A stretch of DNA of 64,000 nt, from NCBI GenBank assembly GCA_029861955.1, contig JAOTYK010000011.1, forward strand, positions 62,001-126,000, in the 5' to 3' direction. This stretch comes from Acidobacteriota bacterium (GTDB taxonomy: Bacteria; Acidobacteriota; Polarisedimenticolia; Polarisedimenticolales; Polarisedimenticolaceae). Positions 45,537 through 54,573 of the stretch are shown here, piece after piece (the first letter of the stretch is position 1; each line of letters opens with the position of its first letter). The notes below the pieces were generated by a model. It was given only the letters and a program-made list of their open reading frames with translations. It was not told the origin of the DNA and did no database searches. The translations under genes and the position numbers were made by a program.

Positions 45537-46275
45537 CGTCGCCCCGTATTTGCCCTGCGGCCCACGAGATCTGCCGGGCCAGCCCACGAAGCATCTGAAC
45601 CTCGTCGTCGGTGGCACCCGCCCGACCGATCAACCGGCGAAACCGACGGAGAATCGTCGCCGAGGTTCGCTCGTCGATGAAGCCAATTCCAAGCAGCCCC
45701 TCCTCGAACTGACGGTAGAAGGCCTCCCGTTGCTCGTGGGATGCCGGGACCGATTCTGCGAGAGGCGTCCGCGGGCCGTCGAGGGTCGAGAGACGAAGCT
45801 CGTACGCCACCAGGCCCAACGCCTGACTGAGGTTGAGTGACGGGTAGGCCGGGACCGAAGGCAGATAGACCAGATGGGTGCAACGATCGAGTTCGACGTC
45901 CGACAGTCCGTGGTCCTCGCGACCGAACATCAACGCCATCGACTGATCCCGATGGGGCGCGAGACCGACGGCCAGTTGGTCCAGACGCCAGTGGGGATGA
46001 CGATACTTACCGGTCCGCGCCGTCGCACCCACGACGGTCTGTGCGCCCTCCAGGGCGTCGTCGAGGGTGTCATGAACGGTGGCGCCCCGCAGCAGATCGG
46101 CCGCGTCGACCGCCATCCGATAGGCGTCGCCACCGTGCGGATCACATCCGGGGTCGGCGATCACCAGATTCCCGAATCCGAAATTCTTCAGGACACGGGC
46201 GACGGAGCCGATATTGCCCGCCGTCTGTGGTCGGGCCAGGACGAAACGAACCTGTTCGACAGAGGCCGACGCCAC
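45529..46275 (-). CDS. trmJ: TrmJ-like SPOUT RNA 2'-O-methyltransferase
   Basis: The 248-aa protein is an SPOUT (SpoU/TrmH) methyltransferase. Motif 1 is NIGSVARVLKNFGFGNLVIA; the trefoil knot shows MFGREDHGLSDVELDRC and YPSLNLSQALGLVAYELRL. This arrangement and the C-terminal helical tail fit TrmJ, which methylates position 32 of tRNAs with SAM. The GTG start at 46275 overlaps the preceding stop as TAGTG. Target position is inferred from family, so it could be a related TrmH member. Confidence 0.87.
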   Translation of the reverse strand: MASASVEQVRFVLARPQTAGNIGSVARVLKNFGFGNLVIADPGCDPHGGDAYRMAVDAADLLRGATVHDTLDDALEGAQTVVGATARTGKYRHPHWRLDQLAVGLAPHRDQSMALMFGREDHGLSDVELDRCTHLVYLPSVPAYPSLNLSQALGLVAYELRLSTLDGPRTPLAESVPASHEQREAFYRQFEEGLLGIGFIDERTSATILRRFRRLIGRAGATDDEVQMLRGLARQISWAAGQIRGDDG

Positions 46276-46970
46276 TAGCGCTGCGGCTTGGGTCGAAGCG
46301 GGAAGGTCTCTTGCACCGTCTTCGGCTGCGCCAGGGTCTCTCCGGCGATGGCGGTTACCCGCTTGTCGAAGAACAGCGTGACTCCCCGCGTTCGCATGGT
46401 ATTGGCGAGGTCGATCTCGCGGACGAAACGATCCCGCCGCTCGTCGGCCAGGTCCCGGACCTTGCGCGTCGCGTCGTACTCTACCGGTCCTTGCCATCTG
46501 GGGACGAACGCGCCGTCCTCGTGGAAATAGACGACGGCCTGTCGCTGCGTGATCAATTCGTCGCTGAAGTCGTCGTAGAACACGATGACCTCGTTGGTGC
46601 CGTCCTGGTCGAGATCCAACAGCTGCAGGTCGCCGGCACCGACGTGGCCACCGGCGATTTCGCCGAGGTCGGCGGTATGAATCGCTACCAGGCGTTCACC
46701 CGCCGCCTGGAAGACTCCAAAGCGGACGTTGACCGCGTCAGATTTTGAATTGCGGCCGGTGAGATAGGTCACGATCGAGACGACCTGCTTGTCCGTCGCA
46801 TTGGGGACCACACGGGCGCGGAGCACCGTTCCCGTCAGGACCTTTCCGGTCTTGATCCCGAGCGCCTCGTACGCGCCGACGCCGGCTTCGGACTTCTTCG
46901 GCCCCGCCAGGACGATTACCGGCAACAGCAGCAACGCGACAGACAGGACTCTCGGGATCGAAACACGCAT
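46275..46970 (-). CDS. Secreted hypothetical protein with FG-GAP-like strand
   Basis: The 231-aa protein has a signal peptide (VLSVALLLLPVIVLA, residues 8-22). The mature part includes LQLLDLDQDGTNEVIVFYDD, a calcium-binding-type DxDxDG strand as in FG-GAP/VCBS repeats, and otherwise no domain I recognise. It starts the leftward unit secreted protein-trmJ-queG-PilZ. It is likely periplasmic. Function unknown. Confidence 0.7.
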   Translation of the reverse strand: MRVSIPRVLSVALLLLPVIVLAGPKKSEAGVGAYEALGIKTGKVLTGTVLRARVVPNATDKQVVSIVTYLTGRNSKSDAVNVRFGVFQAAGERLVAIHTADLGEIAGGHVGAGDLQLLDLDQDGTNEVIVFYDDFSDELITQRQAVVYFHEDGAFVPRWQGPVEYDATRKVRDLADERRDRFVREIDLANTMRTRGVTLFFDKRVTAIAGETLAQPKTVQETFPLRPKPQR

Positions 46971-47048
46971 GGTCTCTCCTCTCAGCTAACACGGCGATCT
47001 TAGGCTGACTGCCGGTGGGATGCAAAGGCGCTCTGGTAGCATCCGGCC

Positions 47049-48272
47049 GTGGTGGCGTTGCATCAGGCTCGCTGGCTCTTGCCGATCGACACCCCGCCCA
47101 TCGAGTGGGGCGGGATCGTTGTGGACGACCATCGGATCGTCGCCGTGGGCGTGGCGTCGGAACTCAAACGGCATTACCCCGACGCTTCCGCCACCGATCA
47201 CGGCGACCGCGTCCTTCTGCCCGGACTGATCAACGCCCACACCCATCTGGAGCTCTCGTGGATGGGGGCCGAGCCGTTGCCACGGGGCGACTACGCTCTC
47301 TGGCTGGAGAGACTGCTCGAGACACGGACCCGGATCGACCTCTCGTCCGCAAAGAACGCCGCCGCCGATGCGCTGGCGTTCGCCATCGACCACGGCACCG
47401 CGGCGTTCGGCGATATCTGCAACGACACCTGGGTCGCCGAGGTCGTGAGTGCACGGCCGGAGGTCGACGGGGTTCTGTTTCATGAGCTCCTGGGTATGAA
47501 CCCCGAGAACGCTGCGACGACGCTCGAGCACGGGCACCGGCAGGTAAGGACCATCGGGCAACGACCCGATTGGCCCAACGATCGTTGGACGGTGCGCCCG
47601 ACGCCCCACGCGTCGCACAGTGTCTCGCAGCCGTTGCTTCAGGCGTTGGCGGAGCAGGGGCGACGGGATGCGGCCCCGTTGAGCATCCACCTGGCGGAGA
47701 GTCCTGCCGAGGTCGAGCTCTTGACCACCGGTCGCGGGAGTCTCCGACCTCTCTTCGACCGATACGGGTTCACCACGGAGAACTACGTCCCACCGGCGCA
47801 AGGCCCCGTCGAGTACGCGGAACGCTGTGGCCTTCTCTACTCCGGGACGTTGTTGGTCCACGGCGTCCAGCTGTCTCGGCACTGCTTCCCATTACTCCGA
47901 TCGCGCGGCGTCACGGTGGTCACCTGCCCGCGGAGCAATCGCTGGCTCGGCGTGGGCACGGCACCGGTCACGGAATTCGTCGCCGCCGGCATCCCGGTCG
48001 CGTTGGGGACGGATTCGTTGGCGTCGGTCGAGGATCTGGACCCGTTCGTAGAACTTGCCGCGTTGTGCGAAGCCGCCCCTGGACTCTCGACGATCGACGC
48101 AGTGAGGATCGCCACCCTGAATGGTGCGCGGGCCCTCGGGCTCGCCGATCGGCTCGGTAGCCTGGCACCGGGGAAGCGAGACAGGGTGCTGGCGATCGAC
48201 CTCGATGGATCCAATCAGGATCCCCACGACGCGGTGTGCAACAATCCCTCGGCACGGAAATGGATCGGCTAG
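47049..48272 (+). CDS. Amidohydrolase family protein, probable aminofutalosine deaminase
   Basis: The 407-aa protein is a metal-dependent deaminase of the TrzN/SAH-deaminase group: INAHTHLELSW carries two metal histidines, IHLAESPAEVELL the third H and catalytic E, VHGVQLS the next H and GTDSLASVEDLDPF the aspartate. The next gene is UbiX. In the futalosine route to menaquinone, an amidohydrolase deaminates aminodeoxyfutalosine (MqnX type) and a UbiX-type enzyme feeds the decarboxylase. The pairing therefore supports an MqnX role, though generic cytosine or SAH deaminase cannot be excluded. The start is GTG 47049. Confidence 0.82.
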   Translation: MVALHQARWLLPIDTPPIEWGGIVVDDHRIVAVGVASELKRHYPDASATDHGDRVLLPGLINAHTHLELSWMGAEPLPRGDYALWLERLLETRTRIDLSSAKNAAADALAFAIDHGTAAFGDICNDTWVAEVVSARPEVDGVLFHELLGMNPENAATTLEHGHRQVRTIGQRPDWPNDRWTVRPTPHASHSVSQPLLQALAEQGRRDAAPLSIHLAESPAEVELLTTGRGSLRPLFDRYGFTTENYVPPAQGPVEYAERCGLLYSGTLLVHGVQLSRHCFPLLRSRGVTVVTCPRSNRWLGVGTAPVTEFVAAGIPVALGTDSLASVEDLDPFVELAALCEAAPGLSTIDAVRIATLNGARALGLADRLGSLAPGKRDRVLAIDLDGSNQDPHDAVCNNPSARKWIG

Positions 48273-48293
48273 TTGGATCCAACGAGGGTCGAG

Positions 48294-48911
48294 ATGACAG
48301 GCAAATCGGATCGGATGCGGGTGGTCGTCGCGATCACCGGTGCCAGCGGTGCCATCTACGCGGTGCGGTTCGTCAAGGCCGCGCTGGAGCACGGCCTCGA
48401 CGTGGACTGCGTCGTCAGCGACTATGGAAAGCGTCTCCTCATCGAGGAGTGTGAGCTCAACCTCAAGACCGAACCGCTGGTCGACTGGTTGGATCGTCGT
48501 TACGGGCCTGCCGAGCGAACGGGCACGTTGACCGAGTACTCGGTGCATGACCTGGGTGCCCCACTGGCGTCGGGGTCCCGGAAATGGGATGCGATGGTGG
48601 TCGTCCCCTGCTCGATGAAGACCCTGTCGGGAATCCGTCACGGCTCGTCGACAAACCTGATCGAGCGGGCGGCGGATGTCACCCTCAAGGAACGTCGTCC
48701 ACTCCTGCTGGTTCCTCGTGAGTCTCCGCTCAATCAGATCCATCTGGAGAATCTCGCCGACGTCGGTCGCGTCGGTGCCACAGTGGTTCCGGCCATGCCC
48801 GCGTTCTACTACGGCCCGACCACCTTCGAGGATCTGGCCGACTTCATCGCCGGCCGCCTCCTGGCACTCCTCGGCATCCCACACGAACTGACGCGGGCCT
48901 GGGACGGCTAG
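48294..48911 (+). CDS. ubiX: Flavin prenyltransferase UbiX
   Basis: UbiX makes prenylated FMN, cofactor for UbiD-type decarboxylases in quinone synthesis. The 205-aa protein has VVVAITGASGAIYAVRFVKA, VVVPCSMKTLSGIRHGSSTN, RRPLLLVPRESPLNQIHLEN and PAMPAFYYGPTTFEDLADF, all standard. ATG 48294 has GAGGG upstream; ATG 48315 is possible. It is 21 nt after the amidohydrolase. It converges on the glycosyltransferase with shared CTAG. Confidence 0.95.
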   Translation: MTGKSDRMRVVVAITGASGAIYAVRFVKAALEHGLDVDCVVSDYGKRLLIEECELNLKTEPLVDWLDRRYGPAERTGTLTEYSVHDLGAPLASGSRKWDAMVVVPCSMKTLSGIRHGSSTNLIERAADVTLKERRPLLLVPRESPLNQIHLENLADVGRVGATVVPAMPAFYYGPTTFEDLADFIAGRLLALLGIPHELTRAWDG

Positions 48912-50005
48912 CCCGCCAGCGGCCTCCCGGCGATCAACGCCTCTACCATCGGAACCACGTCCTCCGGCGTCAAGGACCCCAGGAGTCTCTGGCCATCCCG
49001 TCGTCGACGACGACGGCTCCAGTCCCCGTCTCGCTCGTCGCCGACGATGACCGCCCAACCGCCCACAGAGTAGGGACCCCAACGCGTCGCCCCGCACGTC
49101 GGCCACGGACCATGAATGGCCAGGACGGGTCTCCCCAACGCAGCCGCGACGTGGATAGGACCCGTGCTGGAGCCGACCACCGCATCCGCGTGGAGCACGA
49201 GTCCACAAAGTTCCTGAAGCCCTCCGCGAAAGATCGCGCCCGAATCGTCGCCGAAGAGACCCTCGGCCTCCCACGTTGCTTCCGCGGGCCCCATCGAATG
49301 AACCACGGCGAACCCGAGCTTCGTCAGCCGTTGCCCCAACAAGCGGTGATGGGCCACGGGCCAGGTTGGACACGAACCGCCGCTACCGGCGTGAAGGACG
49401 ACCAACGGCGCCTCGTCCGTCAAACCTAGACCGGCCCGGAGATCCCGGCCGAGAAGCGCCCCACGCTCACGCTGAGATTCCGGCAACGTCCACGGGAATC
49501 GCGGGGCGTCGGGCTCGCCGCCGACCTGCATGGCGAAGTCCCGTGCGTAGTCCACCTCATGCAGGCCACCGTGGCGACGTCGTCGGTCGACACGATGATG
49601 GAACAACGGGCTGTAGAGCCGATGGGATGTGCCGACCCTTTGCGGGACCCCGCCGCGGAGCGTCTGCCACGCGCTTCCGGCGCTGCGGGTCATACAGATC
49701 GCAAGATCCGGCCGGAACTCACGGATCGTGCGGATGTTCTCGCGGGACGACGGACGGAAGGGCAAGACCGCATCCACGGGGTCGAACTGTTGGGCGATCG
49801 GGATCCACTCGGGTGCCACCATGCAGGCCAGCTGACAGTCGGGGTACGCGGACCGGAGACTCGCCAGCGCCGGTAGGGTGAGGACGAGATCGCCCAGGCG
49901 ATCGTGGCGGATCGCCAGCAGTCGTCGAACGCCCGGCAGACGCGGACCCGCACCGGGTAGGACCGCGGTACGGCGATGGACCTGCTGGAGACGGATCGAC
50001 GTCAT
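48908..50005 (-). CDS. Glycosyltransferase family 9 (heptosyltransferase-like)
   Basis: The 365-aa protein has GT9 features: N-terminal LLAIRHDRLGDLVLTLPALA, VVLHAGSGGSCPTWPVAHHR and GSSTGPIHVAAALGRPVLAI. These family members add heptose or similar sugars to LPS core, or to other glycans. The protein has no TM segment and is probably peripheral to the inner membrane. Presence of this gene supports a diderm envelope. No other LPS-core gene lies next to it. Confidence 0.88.
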   Translation of the reverse strand: MTSIRLQQVHRRTAVLPGAGPRLPGVRRLLAIRHDRLGDLVLTLPALASLRSAYPDCQLACMVAPEWIPIAQQFDPVDAVLPFRPSSRENIRTIREFRPDLAICMTRSAGSAWQTLRGGVPQRVGTSHRLYSPLFHHRVDRRRRHGGLHEVDYARDFAMQVGGEPDAPRFPWTLPESQRERGALLGRDLRAGLGLTDEAPLVVLHAGSGGSCPTWPVAHHRLLGQRLTKLGFAVVHSMGPAEATWEAEGLFGDDSGAIFRGGLQELCGLVLHADAVVGSSTGPIHVAAALGRPVLAIHGPWPTCGATRWGPYSVGGWAVIVGDERDGDWSRRRRRRDGQRLLGSLTPEDVVPMVEALIAGRPLAG

Positions 50006-50043
50006 GGAACCGCGAGTCTAACGCCGTTGTGGAAAGATGGGGC

Positions 50044-50745
50044 ATGGCACTGCTGGTCCTATTCGATATCGACGGCACTCTGGTGGACACCGACCGTGCG
50101 GGTCGGATCGCGCTGCAGCAGGCATTCGAGACTCTTTTCGGCGTGACGCAGTTCGCGGACAAGACCCGACACGTCAGATTCGGCGGTCGCACCGACCCCG
50201 ACATCGTGGAGGATTTGGCGATCGCGTCGGGTGTCGCCCCGGAGACGCTGCGATCTCACGACGCCGAGTTTCGGCTGGAGTACTTTCGGCGACTCTCCGT
50301 CGAGATGCAGCGGTCCAACTCCAGGCGTCGACTCTACGACGGCGTCCTGCCGCTGTTGGAACGTCTGCAGTCGGAGGCGGTCGCCCTGGGTCTGGTCACC
50401 GGCAACTTCGAACAGAGCGCTCGGTTGAAACTGACGCCGTTTGGAATCAACGACTACTTCCCGACCGGCGGATTTGGTTCCGACGACCGACAACGGGCCC
50501 GAATCGCTCAGATCTCCTACGAGCGTGCTTCCCGTCAGCACGACACCGTCTTCTCTCCTCGGGAGGTGACGGTCGTCGGAGACACCGCGATGGATGTCCA
50601 CTGCGCCAGAGAGAACGGGTTCCGCGCCGTCGCGGTTCGAACGGGATGGGCGGCGGCAGGCGAGATCGACCAGGCCGCTGCCGATCATGTCTTCGACGAT
50701 CTCTCGGACCTCCCTCGCGCCCTGACGGCGTTAGGCGTCCGCTAG
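50044..50745 (+). CDS. HAD-family hydrolase (phosphoglycolate phosphatase-like)
   Basis: The 233-aa protein has HAD motif I VLFDIDGTLVDTDRAG, motif II around LGLVTGNFEQSA, a lysine-free motif III region (FGSDDRQRARIAQISYERAS) and motif IV VVGDTAMDVHCARENGFRAV. A helical cap lies between motifs I and II. It probably removes phosphate from small metabolites such as phosphoglycolate or pyrophosphate. The ATG at 50044 is chosen; GTG 50029 is possible. It converges on the TlpA fusion gene, sharing CTAG. Confidence 0.87.
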   Translation: MALLVLFDIDGTLVDTDRAGRIALQQAFETLFGVTQFADKTRHVRFGGRTDPDIVEDLAIASGVAPETLRSHDAEFRLEYFRRLSVEMQRSNSRRRLYDGVLPLLERLQSEAVALGLVTGNFEQSARLKLTPFGINDYFPTGGFGSDDRQRARIAQISYERASRQHDTVFSPREVTVVGDTAMDVHCARENGFRAVAVRTGWAAAGEIDQAAADHVFDDLSDLPRALTALGVR

Positions 50746-52622
50746 CGGCTTGCCGTCCGCTCCAGGATGAACAGTCGACGACCGGCAGAGACCGCGATCT
50801 CGTCCCGTCCGTCACCGTCGGTATCGGCCACGGCCAGGGCCTGAATGTCGTCCACCTTCATGCGGACATCGACCTCGCGGCTCTCCACGTCGATCACGAC
50901 CAGGTGATTCGACTTGAGGGCCAGCACCAGCTTCTCGTTTCCGTCGGGATCGAACCGAGCCGTCGACTGTGCAAGGACGTCGGCCGGCAGGATCGCGATG
51001 GACGAACCGATTCTCTCGACGGCCCATGGCTGCCGTCCCGGTGGCGTGTCGAGGTCGACTACGTTACGAGATCCATCCACCTCGACCAGCTTCGCGCCAT
51101 CATCGGTCCGGACCAAGGCCAACAGGCTCTGACCGGGATCCTGATCGACGGCGGTCGCGAGACCCGCCGGCCCCACCGCGGTTCGGTCCCCGAACCCGCC
51201 CTCGGGCTGCAACTCCTGTCGGTGCAGACCCGTCTGCGTCGCGACCCACAGATTCCCGTCGCCGCTGCCCGCGGCATCGAAGACGGCGGCATCGAGGGTC
51301 ATCTCGCGGAGTTCAGGCCCCTTGAGATCGATGATCGCGATCTGTCGGGCCCCCGGTCGGAACCCGAGCACCCGGGAGTCGGGGCCGTCGGACGCCGTCA
51401 GTGGGACCAATCGACGGAACGACGGGTGGTCCTTCCACTGATGGATGATCTTTCCCGTGCGATCGATCGTCGCCAGCCGAGTGCCGACGCTGGCAAGCCA
51501 GAAATCGTGCCCGCCGCGCCGAGCGAACGCGAGAGCGGAGACCCGCGAGGGGAAATCTCGCATCCACCGCACCCTCAGGCCTACTCGATCGGTCAGCACG
51601 GTCCCGATCTCGACCGGCACATCCGGTTTCCGAAGATTGTCGATGATCTTCGGCAGGAGTTCCTGGGATCCTTCGAGGTAGCTGTCCCATCGTCGGCGGA
51701 CACGACCCGTCCGATCGAGGATGATCAACGTCGGCAAGCTTGAGACGGAGAATTCGCGTTCGAGCGTCTCGTCGTAGGTCACGACCGGGAGGCTCAAATC
51801 ATGATCCTCGACGAAGGCCACCGCCACGTGAGGAGGCTCGCCGGAGTTGACCGCGAACACCCGAACGTTCTCGTCCCGGTAGCGGTCCTGAATCGTGTCC
51901 AACTTCGGAAGCCCCTCGACGCAAGGAGGACACCAGGTTGCCCAGAAGTCGAGGATCACGACGCTGCCGCGGAGATCTGCCAGTTCGATGGGGTCCGGCT
52001 GACCCAACACGTTCAGCGTCGCGTTTGCCGGAGGCAGGTACCAACGATCGGCCAGCAGAGGGTGAGCGTTCGACTTGACCGTTCCGCGATAGTCGGCGGC
52101 CCAGTCTTCCGTCTGCCACTGGTTCTCGCCGAGATCGGTGGCGAATTGAAGAAGATCGACGGCGATCTCCCGCTGGCCGGCCGACGCCAGCCATCGAGCC
52201 CAACGCACGGCTCGGGCACTGTCGCCTCCGGTCGCCTGGCTCGGCTTCCAGGCGGACGCGCCTCGCTTCAAGATGGGCTGAGTCCTGACCGGGCGAGCGG
52301 CCAGCCCCTCGCGGAGGGTCGCTGCCGTGGCACGGGGATCCCCGAGCTCCAGCTGACGGCCGGCCAGTGCGTCGATCCTGGCAATGTCGTAGGTCGGTGT
52401 GTCGGCGGTCTTCTTCTCAAGAGAGACGAGGAGTTCGATCACCGGCTGGTGGGGTAGGTCCGGTCGCTGACCGATGGCAGTGAGGATGTCGCCGACGGGG
52501 GTCGCGTTCCGCTGGAAGCAAGCCTGCCAACTTCGAGGAGGACCTTCGAGGCAGGATTCCGCGCCGAATACCGGCGCCGGCAGGATCAAGAAGAGTGCAG
52601 CAATCTGCAGGAAACGCGGCAT
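50742..52622 (-). CDS. TlpA-like thioredoxin fused to a beta-propeller/FG-GAP domain
   Basis: The 626-aa protein has a signal peptide (PRFLQIAALFLILPAPVFGA). Residues about 20-200 are helical. A TlpA/ResA thioredoxin domain follows (VVILDFWATWCPPCVEGLPK, CxxC as WCPPC; EFSVSSLPTLIILDRTGRVR). The C-terminal 270 residues read as a repeat propeller ending DTDGDGRDEIAVSAGRRLFI, a DxDxDG FG-GAP-like repeat. It is likely a periplasmic thiol oxidoreductase with an added sensor or binding domain. ATG 52622 lies just before the signal peptide. It converges on the HAD gene. Confidence 0.88.
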   Translation of the reverse strand: MPRFLQIAALFLILPAPVFGAESCLEGPPRSWQACFQRNATPVGDILTAIGQRPDLPHQPVIELLVSLEKKTADTPTYDIARIDALAGRQLELGDPRATAATLREGLAARPVRTQPILKRGASAWKPSQATGGDSARAVRWARWLASAGQREIAVDLLQFATDLGENQWQTEDWAADYRGTVKSNAHPLLADRWYLPPANATLNVLGQPDPIELADLRGSVVILDFWATWCPPCVEGLPKLDTIQDRYRDENVRVFAVNSGEPPHVAVAFVEDHDLSLPVVTYDETLEREFSVSSLPTLIILDRTGRVRRRWDSYLEGSQELLPKIIDNLRKPDVPVEIGTVLTDRVGLRVRWMRDFPSRVSALAFARRGGHDFWLASVGTRLATIDRTGKIIHQWKDHPSFRRLVPLTASDGPDSRVLGFRPGARQIAIIDLKGPELREMTLDAAVFDAAGSGDGNLWVATQTGLHRQELQPEGGFGDRTAVGPAGLATAVDQDPGQSLLALVRTDDGAKLVEVDGSRNVVDLDTPPGRQPWAVERIGSSIAILPADVLAQSTARFDPDGNEKLVLALKSNHLVVIDVESREVDVRMKVDDIQALAVADTDGDGRDEIAVSAGRRLFILERTASR

Positions 52623-52683
52623 GGTCCGTCTCGTGCCCCCACGATGCGGGTCCGTGCCGGTAGACGACCTGAAAAGTTGTCGG

Positions 52684-52860
52684 CTACGCGGTGACGACGG
52701 CGGTTGCCCGCCAACTCGCAAGGATCTCGGAAGCTTTTGAAGTCTCGATCTCAACAAATCGACGATAGACCTTTTTCAGGTCGGGGTCGATCTGGTAGGT
52801 CCGATCCTTGAAATCGTAGTTAACGATCAGACCCGGCTTCTGGAGCTTCCTTCTTGCCAT
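52684..52860 (-). CDS. 58-aa small protein of unknown function
   Basis: It begins MARRKLQKPGLIVNYDFKDR, continues TYQIDPDLKKVYRRFVEIET and ends SKASEILASWRATAVVTA. AGGAGGG stands seven nt before the ATG at 52860, and a plausible promoter lies upstream, so it is likely real. The N-terminal half is basic with two likely beta strands; the end is helical. I recognise no family. It might be a small DNA- or RNA-binding protein. The TlpA fusion gene lies 61 nt downstream on the same strand. Confidence 0.6.
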   Translation of the reverse strand: MARRKLQKPGLIVNYDFKDRTYQIDPDLKKVYRRFVEIETSKASEILASWRATAVVTA

Positions 52861-53118
52861 CAACGCACCCTCCTGACGAGACACCGCAGACACCATCTTC
52901 TTACCCTTCCAATTTGCGTACCAACTTCACAATAGGAGTTTAAGGCTAAAATTACCGCCATTCATATTCTGTTATTCAAAGTATTATTGATAAAAAAGAT
53001 AAACTATCCGTGGAATTCCAGATCCTTCCTTGCATTGACTCCGTCACTCTGACAGATTTAACGAGAAGGGCGGTCATAATGGCCGGCACTTTTCATAACG
53101 CGAAGGGCAGACGAACCC
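52861..53118. promoter_or_regulatory. AT-rich divergent promoter region
   Basis: This 258-nt gap is far more AT-rich than the rest of the window, with a run near 52960-53010. For the 58-aa gene, TTGAAT (52975-52980 on minus) and GTAATT (52951-52956) are 18 nt apart. For the sigma-54 activator, TTGACT (53035-53040) and TTTAAC (53057-53062) are 16 nt apart. Both are plausible but unproven. Confidence 0.4.
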
Positions 53119-54531
53119 GTGGCAACTTCCCCACCCCAACCGTCGTTACTCCTGGTGGCTTCTCCGGGGACCGCCCGGGCCCAGAGTCGGCAGATGCTCG
53201 AAGATGCGGGGTACACCGTGCGAACCGAGTCCGACCCTGCCGCGGCCGTCCGACTGGCCGCCGAACACCGCTACGATGCGGTCCTGTTCCATACCGACCT
53301 GCAAAGCGCGCGCGGCGCGGACCGGATGCGTTCGCTGAAACTGGCGCTGGCGGGAACACCGGTGCTGGCCCTCTGCTCGCCCTCCGACCCCATCCGTCCT
53401 TCCAACGCCCTCCGACATGGAGCCGACGACTACCTGATGTTGCCCCTCGACCGTCACGAGTTGCGGACCCGTCTGCGTCGCATCCTCGAGATGGCCGAAC
53501 TCGACAGCCGTGTCGCCTACTTTCAGGATCAGGTCTCCAAACGAACGAGTACGCAGACCCTCAAGGCCCAGTCCCAGTCGATGCAGAACGTTCTGGAACG
53601 GATCGATCGGGTGGCGCCGATGCGCTCGACGGTCCTCGTCGTAGGCGAGAGTGGGGTGGGCAAGGAGTTGGTCGCGCGGTCGATCCACTTCAAGTCGACC
53701 CGCACCCGCGCGCCGTTCATTCCGTTAAATTGCGCGGCGATTCCACCCAATCTGATCGAGTCGGAGCTCTTCGGGCACGAGCGCGGCGCGTTTACCGGTG
53801 CCCACGTTCGAGCACGGGGCAAGTTCGAGATCGCCCACGGAGGCTCGCTATTCCTGGATGAGATCGGTGAGCTGGGTTCCGAATCGCAGGCCAAGCTGCT
53901 TCGCGTCCTGGATGAACGCGAGTTCATGAGAGTGGGTGGAGACCGGAGCGTCCGGGTGGATGTACGCGTGATCGCGGCGACCAACGCCGATCTCGAAACC
54001 CTCGTGAGGGATCGTTCGTTCCGTGAAGACCTCTATTATCGACTGAAGGTCGTCACGATTCGCGTCCCTCCGTTACGCGAACGACGTCCCGACATCCCGC
54101 ACCTCGTCGAGACGTTCCTGAGCGAACTCTCCCGGGCCAACGCGATCGCCCTTAAGCGAATCTCTCCCGAGGCCTTGCAGGCCATGCAGCGTCACACATG
54201 GCCGGGAAACGTTCGCGAGCTGAAGAACATGGTCGAGTCGATTCTGGTCTCCAGCCGGACCGAAATCATCGAAATCGACGATTTGCCCCAAGAAATTAGA
54301 GAAACCCGCTCGCTACCTCGCAGCGGAGGGATCGCTGCGGGCATGACGCTTGCGGAGATGGAGCGTGAATTGATCTTGCGAACACTGGAGCAGACCGGCG
54401 GCAATCGCACTCACAGTGCGACGTTGCTGGGAATCGGTGTTCGCACGTTGCAACGAAAGTTGCACACGTATGGCATCGATGTTCCGTCGACACGACGACG
54501 TCCACGACGTTCGTCGCGTCACGACAAATGA
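53119..54531 (+). CDS. Sigma-54-dependent activator with degenerate receiver domain
   Basis: The 470-aa protein starts with GTG 53119. Residues 5-125 have a receiver-like fold but lack the phosphorylation set: the acidic pair is S15-P16, the acceptor is H58 (FHTD; D60 is nearby), the conserved Thr is C86 and the Lys is L108. The AAA+ domain is intact: Walker A GESGVGKE, HERGAFTGAHVRARG (GAFTGA), GGSLFLDEIGEL. A Fis-type HTH ends it (LLGIGVRTLQRKLHTYGI). It probably activates sigma-54 promoters without aspartate phosphorylation. No histidine kinase is adjacent. A target could be the gene at 26.6 kb. Confidence 0.93.
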   Translation: MATSPPQPSLLLVASPGTARAQSRQMLEDAGYTVRTESDPAAAVRLAAEHRYDAVLFHTDLQSARGADRMRSLKLALAGTPVLALCSPSDPIRPSNALRHGADDYLMLPLDRHELRTRLRRILEMAELDSRVAYFQDQVSKRTSTQTLKAQSQSMQNVLERIDRVAPMRSTVLVVGESGVGKELVARSIHFKSTRTRAPFIPLNCAAIPPNLIESELFGHERGAFTGAHVRARGKFEIAHGGSLFLDEIGELGSESQAKLLRVLDEREFMRVGGDRSVRVDVRVIAATNADLETLVRDRSFREDLYYRLKVVTIRVPPLRERRPDIPHLVETFLSELSRANAIALKRISPEALQAMQRHTWPGNVRELKNMVESILVSSRTEIIEIDDLPQEIRETRSLPRSGGIAAGMTLAEMERELILRTLEQTGGNRTHSATLLGIGVRTLQRKLHTYGIDVPSTRRRPRRSSRHDK

Positions 54532-54573
54532 ACATTCGCGAGCCGCTTCGACATAACTGTTGGTGTTTTTTTC

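Noticed and set aside
52322-52340. A second sigma-54-like site (TGGCACGGGGATCCCC)
   Set aside because: It lacks TTGC at the right distance and lies inside the TlpA fusion gene.
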